Assembly: GCA_008828725.1 (NCBI GenBank)
Contig: MEHQ01002204.1
Span: forward strand, 253,532 to 317,531
Direction of reading: 5' to 3'
Source: Saccharina japonica
Lineage: Eukaryota; Sar; Phaeophyceae; Laminariales; Laminariaceae
Length of the DNA stretch: 64,000 nt
Within the stretch, counting starts at the first letter, position 1, and each line of letters starts with the position of its first letter. Positions 60,659 to 64,000 of the stretch are shown here, piece after piece. The notes beneath the pieces were generated by a model, which worked only from the letters and a program-made list of their open reading frames with translations, was not told the origin of the DNA and ran no database searches. A program made the translations under genes and the position numbers.

Positions 60659-63628
60659 CACCACGGTTCATACAATCCTGATGTCGGTGTTGCGTATACT
60701 CCACGTCCTTACAAGTAAACATGGACTGTTTTTGCTGAGTTTTTACTGGCATGGTCCTTTGCGATTATTAGACCGCATTACACATCGTCAGCATGAAAAA
60801 ACGCAAGTGCTGATACTACTGCCACAACGTTGCCGTCGTTGTTGCTCATATGATTTTGTTTCTTACATTTGTATGCTCTGCTTTTGTTGAGTTCTTATTC
60901 GCATGGTTCTTTGCCATTGTTAGACCGCATTCCACGTCGACAACATGAAAAAAAGCAAGTGCTGATGCTGCTGCCACCACTGCTCGTATAGGTACGATGT
61001 TGCTGTCGTTGTAAAGAACCAATAATCCCCCCTTTTTGGTCGCTGCTCTTTTGTTCACCAGTGGTTTATCGCGTGTCCGATTGCGACAGTATTCAACTAT
61101 ACTCAAAACCAGTCAATGTACGAGTATGTGCTCATGATTACAAACTATTCATACAACGTCATACGTATCATATTACTCACGCACATATTCCGTTGTGTTC
61201 TCCCCTGTTGACCCAGGCCTTACACAACGGGTACAAACGACTATGGCGTCGCCTACTTACATTCTGGCGCCACCTACGTATACCTAACACAAACGTCCGA
61301 CCCGTACTTATGCGTCACCCACTTTGTCCTGATATAATGAGTACTACTATTAATATATACAGCACTACTTCACCTTTTCTTACACAAATATAACTGGTAC
61401 AAGTTATTTAGTAACCTTTAGGCTATTACTCCAATTGCAGCATTTCACTGCAAATGGCGGCATAGCCCGAAGCTGACTAAATATATTGTATTTGTGTATA
61501 GAAAAAGCCACTCTGAAGGAAAGCCTTGAATTGCTAGATATTCTGTAGGACAGCAGTGGCTGGTGTACTCACAATTCTACGAGAGATCCGATGCCATCAA
61601 ATGTGCCTGCAGGAAGGGAGCTGAGCACGTTGATCGATAAGTCCCTGTTTCATGACCACACGGACGACAGACGACGGATAGACGATCACGAGGCGTTTCA
61701 CAAGTTGGAGCGAACGGTCTAGGACAGGAAGATATTTCATCTGTGCCAGAGCTGTGACCCCGAGGTTCAGACAGCGTCCACAGAAGAGAATTGCTGCCAT
61801 CTACCGTTCGTTGAACACATCGCATGGCTCGGGAGAATGACAAACAGGCATGCGCATGACGTGGAATACGGTATTCAGCCGTGTTGAAGACTTGCTACGC
61901 GCTACTAGCTCCGTAAGACACTTCCAGTAGAATTCGTTGTTTTGTTGCCGCCTGTGTGTATATTATAATGCTATCCACCTCACAGGCGACGCATCGGCAC
62001 GCTGTAGGTGTTGACGAGCGACCGAGGCCATGCAACGCACAACACCGCCTTGATAACAGGCGCTGGTTCTATCGAAGACCGACGTTGTCATAGTTGAGCG
62101 TTATCGACTGCCCTACCAAAAACCGCAAAGAGTGTCGTACGCCGTCGCTTGCCCCGCGTGTGCCCATGCCACAACAAAAGTGTTTTAACTGGAGCAGTTG
62201 GATGGTATCACTCACAAGCGTTCCAGCGCCGGTGTTCCCTCGAAGGCCCCAGCGATCAGAGCGTCCAAGTCATTTCCCGAGAGCGACCTAGGTTACAGAT
62301 AGTGGAGGGGTCCGAGCCAAACGATCGCAGTATCTTTCGATTTCCAGTTGATTTTGGCCTCGCGCGTCTAACACGAACACCACGCACACAACGACCAGCG
62401 CAGGAGTCTATAACGACATGGTCTTGATTGAACGTCGGATCAAGATGTTTTCATTGATGGGTTTCAATCGATCGCCGATACAAATACATTACGTACACAT
62501 ATGTTAAATGTACCAACCCTGTAGATGCACACGATCATGTTACTCTAGTTTGGCAGTAGCTTAGGCCCAACAAGAGCTTTGAGGTGACGTCCTTGGAAGG
62601 CAAATACTTACACCCACCACCAACCGCTTCGATGTGTTACAGATTGGCGAAGGCGTGGCAGCTTGCACGCAGCAACATGTCGCTTTGCCGGCTAACTTAG
62701 CAGCGCGCGCACACGACTCCCGCGTTCGGCGAATGAACGTTACATGCTGTGTATGCCTCCTTGATTAATCGGTGTCGACTTTAACACGGTGTTCTTGAGG
62801 TCACTCACAGCGACGTCAGGGATGCCAAACCATCCAGTAGGCCCGCTGGCAAGGAGACTAGATCGTTGCTCGCAAGGTTCCTGGTTTTAGGTGAGACGAC
62901 GAGCAGGTGCCAGCGGAATCGAGTATGTACGTGTACCTTAGAGGCGCAGGAGTGGATATGCCCCGAAGCGCCGCGACCACACGAAATATGTGGGTGGCGA
63001 GTCGCGTCTACCGGAGTACATATAGGGCAACTCCGGCATCAAGACGTCGTGCGATACGGGTCAAGGGCCGTGCCTACCCCCCAAACTTCGATGCATACGC
63101 TAGAAATACACGTATCATACAATCGGGGGGAGGTTCATCCCGCTCAATAAAGGGAACTGAGTACGATCAACATGGCGACGTACCCACTACGGTATGAAAA
63201 CACCTTGCGATGCGGGTTAACAACCGTACCTGCTCCCGCGGCTTCGATCCACACGCTAGCGATACACGTATCATACAATCGGGGGAGGAAGCTCATTCGG
63301 CTCCACAAAGGGATCTTAGTACGAAAAACATATCGACGTCAAGAGACTCCCCGCCCTGCAGCAGCCACCGAGTCGTTTGAGACGACTAATTGCGCGATCA
63401 GGTGAGCCAAACATGGAAGAACATTAGCTTGTAAGCGAGTATGCTAACTCGTGTACTGTACCTGAAGGAATACAGAACGTGTCTACATGACTATCGTAGT
63501 TTTCAATAGTGTTTGCATAGAAGCTCAGTTTCAACCATCCAGGGGGGCCCACTTACAACGTTTGTAGCGCTGGTAACCCGTCAAAGACACCAGCTGACAA
63601 GGTGCCGAAACGAATCCGTGAAACGTCC
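26153..63628 (-). CDS. Gene B (5'-partial): 30-LRR array - LRR cap - EGF-like - discoidin-like protein
   Basis: Thirty-five exons were recognised on the minus strand: thirty single-LRR exons between 63628 and 33447, LRR-cap exons 32705-32746 and 32237-32289, EGF-like exon 31072-31149, discoidin-like exon 27920-28356 and terminal exon 26153-26173 with TAA. Introns are GT..AG throughout. All LRR introns are phase 2. The visible product is about 930 residues with no stop or frame break. The 5' end (signal peptide, N-terminal cap, perhaps more LRRs) lies beyond 64000. The repeat consensus is DLxxNxLxxLPAGxFDGLxSLxxL. The order LRR - LRR cap - EGF - galactose-binding-like domain, and the lack of a membrane segment after it, suggest a secreted or wall-bound recognition or adhesion protein (inference). 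Nothing shows its ligand. Alternative splicing of LRR exons would keep the frame. Confidence 0.85.
26174..27919 (-). other. Gene B last intron
   Basis: This 1.75-kb intron contains a block at about 26290-26520 that aligns with 9230-9480 in the matching intron of gene A. The block is open in gene B, but gene A carries stops and lacks the acceptor AG, so it is not called an exon. Confidence 0.6.
27920..28356 (-). CDS. Gene B exon: discoidin/F5_8-like domain
   Basis: 437 nt, phase 1 in and 0 out, acceptor tgtcag, donor gtacgt. Encodes about 145 residues with landmarks NSRWSCRG, GCCITYSF, MQIAFFRGDERTRTLDV and LSITE. There are no indels relative to gene A (7679-8115) and most residues are shared, including the Cys pair. 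It probably binds a carbohydrate or glycoprotein of the wall (inference). Confidence 0.87.
28357..31071 (-). other. Gene B intron between EGF-like and discoidin-like exons
   Basis: 2.7 kb with no additional exon recognised. The stretch at about 28930-29060 aligns with gene A 7000-7135. The MITE seen in gene A's copy is absent here, so that insertion is later than the duplication (or was lost). Confidence 0.55.
31072..31149 (-). CDS. Gene B exon: EGF-like module
   Basis: 78 nt, phase 1/1, acceptor tatgaag, donor gtgtgt. Contains CPQDPVCDEDGTPC and the EGF signature CECQPGLNGFSC. Same length and phase as the gene A exon, with substitutions mostly conservative. Confidence 0.9.
32237..32289 (-). 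CDS. Gene B exon: LRR C-terminal cap, part 2
   Basis: 53 nt, phase 2 in and 1 out, acceptor cttgcag, donor gtaagg; encodes VLERVDLPETFSDTTIC. Confidence 0.85.
32705..32746 (-). CDS. Gene B exon: LRR C-terminal cap, part 1
   Basis: 42 nt, phase 2/2, acceptor ttaacag, donor gtgagg; encodes DLENNDDLQCLPIT, matching gene A 1857-1898. Confidence 0.87.
33447..33518 (-). CDS. Gene B LRR exon 30 (last LRR)
   Basis: 72 nt, phase 2/2, donor gtaagt; encodes DLRNNVLSTLPAGLFDGL then QSLEEL. It occupies the same position as the gene A exon at 839-910. Confidence 0.92.
34021..34092 (-). CDS. Gene B LRR exon 29
   Basis: 72 nt, phase 2/2; encodes DLSGNDLSTLPAGLFDGL then RSLDEL. Closest relative of exon 28. 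Confidence 0.92.
34590..34661 (-). CDS. Gene B LRR exon 28
   Basis: 72 nt, phase 2/2; encodes DLSGNGISTLPAGLFDGV then QSLDEL. Part of a tandem series with exons 29 and 30 spaced about 570 bp apart with similar introns. Confidence 0.92.
35958..36029 (-). CDS. Gene B LRR exon 27
   Basis: 72 nt, phase 2/2, donor gtaagt; encodes DLDENGLSTLQAGLFDGL then QSLDIL. Confidence 0.9.
37135..37206 (-). CDS. Gene B LRR exon 26
   Basis: 72 nt, phase 2/2, donor gtaagt; encodes CLDGNELNTLPTEIFEGL then QSLFYL. It starts with Cys instead of Asp, like exon 7. Confidence 0.9.
37475..37546 (-). CDS. Gene B LRR exon 25
   Basis: 72 nt, phase 2/2, donor gtaagt; encodes DMDGNALSNLPEGLFNGL then QSLQRL. It is only 268 bp from exon 26. 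Confidence 0.9.
38572..38643 (-). CDS. Gene B LRR exon 24
   Basis: 72 nt, phase 2/2, donor gtaagt; encodes DLSRNNLSTLDVGLFDGL then QSLQE. The split codon is Ile or Met. It is the first of the LFDGLQSL subfamily (exons 24-30). Confidence 0.9.
39281..39307 (+). repeat. (GGGT)n microsatellite
   Basis: A run of ggggtgggtgggtgggtgggtggg on the plus strand, the intron's non-coding strand, able to form a G-quadruplex. Confidence 0.85.
39664..39685. repeat. 22-bp perfect palindrome
   Basis: gagctcctca followed by ca-spaced complement tgaggagctc, inside an LRR intron of gene B. Confidence 0.85.
40986..41057 (-). CDS. Gene B LRR exon 23
   Basis: 72 nt, phase 2/2, donor gtgagt; encodes SMGDNTIDTLPAGIFGDL then VSLLNL. 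Confidence 0.88.
42713..42784 (-). CDS. Gene B LRR exon 22
   Basis: 72 nt, phase 2/2, donor gtgagt; encodes ALTNNGLAAVPAGLFAGL then ENLLGL. Confidence 0.88.
43400..43471 (-). CDS. Gene B LRR exon 21
   Basis: 72 nt, phase 2/2, donor gtaagt; encodes RLRNNEITSLPAGLFEFT then PALETL. Confidence 0.88.
44781..44852 (-). CDS. Gene B LRR exon 20
   Basis: 72 nt, phase 2/2, donor gtgagt; encodes DLDDNRLSSLQADAFNGL then SSLESL. Confidence 0.9.
45206..45277 (-). CDS. Gene B LRR exon 19
   Basis: 72 nt, phase 2/2, donor gtgagt; encodes DLGSNQLSTLPAGLFDTS then ESLRIL. Confidence 0.9.
45896..45967 (-). CDS. Gene B LRR exon 18
   Basis: 72 nt, phase 2/2, donor gtaagt; encodes MLDRNEIGSIPADLLTSA then TALEE. 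The exon ends in AT, so the split codon is Ile or Met. Confidence 0.87.
46574..46645 (-). CDS. Gene B LRR exon 17
   Basis: 72 nt, phase 2/2, donor gtgagt; encodes LLSENALVELPDGIFGDL then TSVLNV. The only exon ending in GT, so its split codon is Val. Confidence 0.85.
47513..47584 (-). CDS. Gene B LRR exon 16
   Basis: 72 nt, phase 2/2, donor gtgagt; encodes ILDGNGLSSLSGGAFDGL then TALLSL. Confidence 0.9.
48308..48379 (-). CDS. Gene B LRR exon 15
   Basis: 72 nt, phase 2/2, donor gtaagt; encodes DLDSNEITTLPADIFKNL then TSLQTL. Confidence 0.9.
48800..48925 (-). repeat. Interspersed intronic repeat, inverted copy in gene B
   Basis: Reverse complement contains CCTTAACCCACCATCGTCGG, then CCTTAAGGCCATG and GCACTTTCATTTTTCG, the same block order as the gene A copies. 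Confidence 0.5.
49870..49941 (-). CDS. Gene B LRR exon 14
   Basis: 72 nt, phase 2/2, donor gtgagt; encodes DLVSNDFTSLPAGAFNGL then TALLTL. Similar to exon 16 (TALLSL ending), suggesting an older duplication. Confidence 0.9.
50547..50618 (-). CDS. Gene B LRR exon 13 (tandem twin of exon 12)
   Basis: 72 nt; encodes DLGGNDLTTLPENLFENL then GSLQTL. It lies 479 bp from its twin. Confidence 0.9.
51026..51097 (-). CDS. Gene B LRR exon 12 (tandem twin of exon 13)
   Basis: 72 nt; encodes DLRSNDLTTLEPNLFENM then GSLQTL. Exon and flanking intron sequence are near-copies of exon 13 (50547-50618); differences in the repeat include RS/GG, EPN/PEN and M/L. Confidence 0.9.
52683..52800 (+). repeat. Interspersed intronic repeat, copy in a gene B intron
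   Basis: Contains TGACCCAAACATCGTCGGAT, then GGGCCATAATATT and a weaker 3' part. It is a more diverged member of the same family. Confidence 0.4.
52991..53065 (-). CDS. Gene B LRR exon 11 (75 nt)
   Basis: Encodes DLEGNGLTTLTAGVFDGI then AGSLLEL, one residue longer than standard in the GI-AGSL turn. Phase 2/2. Confidence 0.85.
53631..53699 (-). CDS. Gene B LRR exon 10 (69 nt, divergent)
   Basis: Encodes SLVRAALTTVEGGAFEGT then ALQTL, one residue short. The Asn of the LxxN motif is replaced by Ala. Splice sites (donor gtgagt, acceptor AG) and phase 2/2 are intact. Confidence 0.75.
54602..54673 (-). CDS. Gene B LRR exon 9
   Basis: 72 nt, phase 2/2, donor gtaagt; encodes FLGINPITTLPAAAFVEL then PSLAHL. 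Confidence 0.85.
56046..56117 (-). CDS. Gene B LRR exon 8
   Basis: 72 nt, phase 2/2; encodes VLSSNDLTMLPAGTFNGA then SSLETL. A possible decayed LRR exon lies upstream near 56947-57010. Confidence 0.9.
57370..57441 (-). CDS. Gene B LRR exon 7
   Basis: 72 nt, phase 2/2; encodes CLIRNGIDTLPSGVFEGL then TSLRTL. It begins with Cys where most repeats have Asp. Confidence 0.9.
57894..57962 (-). CDS. Gene B LRR exon 6 (69 nt)
   Basis: One codon shorter than the standard: encodes DMRFNNLNLLPGDFEGA then TSLDEL, with LPGDF in place of LPAGxF. Phase 2/2 and splice sites are intact, so the frame is kept. Confidence 0.82.
58240..58311 (-). CDS. Gene B LRR exon 5
   Basis: 72 nt, phase 2/2; encodes DLGSNDFTSMPVTVFDEL then PSLQIL. 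Confidence 0.9.
59954..60067. repeat. Long near-perfect hairpin
   Basis: Starts gatggcgtgcgcatttgttc and ends with its complement. The arms are about 45 nt with two mismatches and a central loop of about 24 nt. Related fragments (ccgaccagaacaaacgcg) recur at about 60480 and 60190. Confidence 0.8.
60631..60659 (+). repeat. (CTG)n microsatellite
   Basis: Nine to ten CTG units within the repeat-rich intron of gene B. Confidence 0.9.
61573..61644 (-). CDS. Gene B LRR exon 4
   Basis: 72 nt, phase 2/2; encodes DLSINVLSSLPAGTFDGI then GSLVEL. It lies upstream of the longest intron (58312-61572). Confidence 0.9.
62216..62287 (-). CDS. Gene B LRR exon 3
   Basis: 72 nt, phase 2/2, donor gtgagt; encodes SLSGNDLDALIAGAFEGT then PALERL. 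Confidence 0.88.
62809..62880 (-). CDS. Gene B LRR exon 2
   Basis: 72 nt, phase 2/2, donor gtgagt; encodes NLASNDLVSLPAGLLDGL then ASLTSL. Confidence 0.9.
63557..63628 (-). CDS. Gene B LRR exon 1 (5'-most in window)
   Basis: 72 nt, phase 2/2, encodes DVSRIRFGTLSAGVFDGL then PALQTL. The usual Asn of the LxxN motif is replaced by Ile, so this repeat may pack less regularly. Confidence 0.85.
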
Positions 63629-64000
63629 CTGGGTCGTCATGAATGCAAAGGGCGGCGACAGGGCATCAGCGACAAGCGCGGGACCAACATATTGTTTAAT
63701 TAGCTGCCGAAGGGAATGTGACCTCTACCCAACGCCACGAATCTGCGACGGTATGTGTAGGCCGCAATCATTATGCTGTACTTGACCTCCGTCGTACACA
63801 AACAATACCGGGTACAACCCGAGCACGGCACATTCTGCGACAGGTTTATACGGGCACTAGTGGCGGCCGTAGAGTCCACACGCTTGGGCAGAGTATCTGT
63901 ATGTGTTTTTGGTACAACAAGGCCGGTGTACATGACCGTATAGGGGGCCGCGTGTGACCAACAGTGGGGCGTTAGTAGTCCATGTCCTGCGATTGCGACA

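Larger units (their letters stand above)
58312..61572 (-). other. Longest gene B intron (3.3 kb), repeat-rich
   Basis: From about 59600 to 61050 it is filled with degenerate units sharing tctgttgttgttgagt, acgagtac, aaaagcgtcagctgtg and ccgaccagaacaa words. It also holds a long near-perfect hairpin (59954-60067) and a CTG run (60631-60659). No LRR exon was found. Confidence 0.6.

Overview
The window looks like nuclear DNA of a stramenopile, most likely a brown alga. There are no bacterial-style long ORFs. Coding sequence is a small fraction, cut into many very short exons with consensus GT..AG introns of about 0.3-3.4 kb. The exons recognised encode extracellular-type modules: leucine-rich repeats (LRR), an LRR C-terminal cap, an EGF-like module and a discoidin/F5_8-like sandwich. 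One LRR per 72-nt exon is, from memory of the literature, the organisation described for LRR receptor-like genes of Ectocarpus. The organism call is therefore an inference and was not tested by any search.

Layout. (1) 839-9586, plus strand: the 3' end of gene A, with one LRR exon, two LRR-cap exons, one EGF-like exon, one 437-nt discoidin-like exon and a 21-nt terminal exon. (2) 26153-63628, minus strand: gene B, a convergent paralogue with the same five tail exons (identical lengths and phases), preceded by 30 consecutive single-LRR exons. Its 5' end lies beyond the window. (3) 9587-26152, between the two tails: no convincing gene. This stretch is dominated by a 7.3-kb rearranged duplication of form A-B-A(inverted)-B (14707-22018), MITE-like hairpin elements, a repeat family found downstream of both genes, and simple repeats.

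How the genes work. Both genes predict proteins ending LRR array - LRR cap - EGF-like - discoidin-like domain - stop, with no transmembrane or kinase/GTPase module in the visible part. This suggests secreted or wall-associated recognition or adhesion proteins. No signal peptide can be judged because both 5' ends are missing. The two tails are strongly similar at the protein level with no frame-breaking changes, so both copies are probably functional.

Main point of interest. The LRR array is built as interchangeable cassettes. Every LRR intron is phase 2, nearly every exon is exactly 72 nt, and the split codon always reads as an aliphatic residue whichever exon is joined to whichever. Exon duplications of different ages are visible, including a very recent one at 50.4-51.4 kb. 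This is the arrangement expected of a receptor locus that diversifies by exon duplication, loss and shuffling, and possibly by alternative splicing.

All exon boundaries were derived by eye from splice consensus, reading frame and paralogue comparison.
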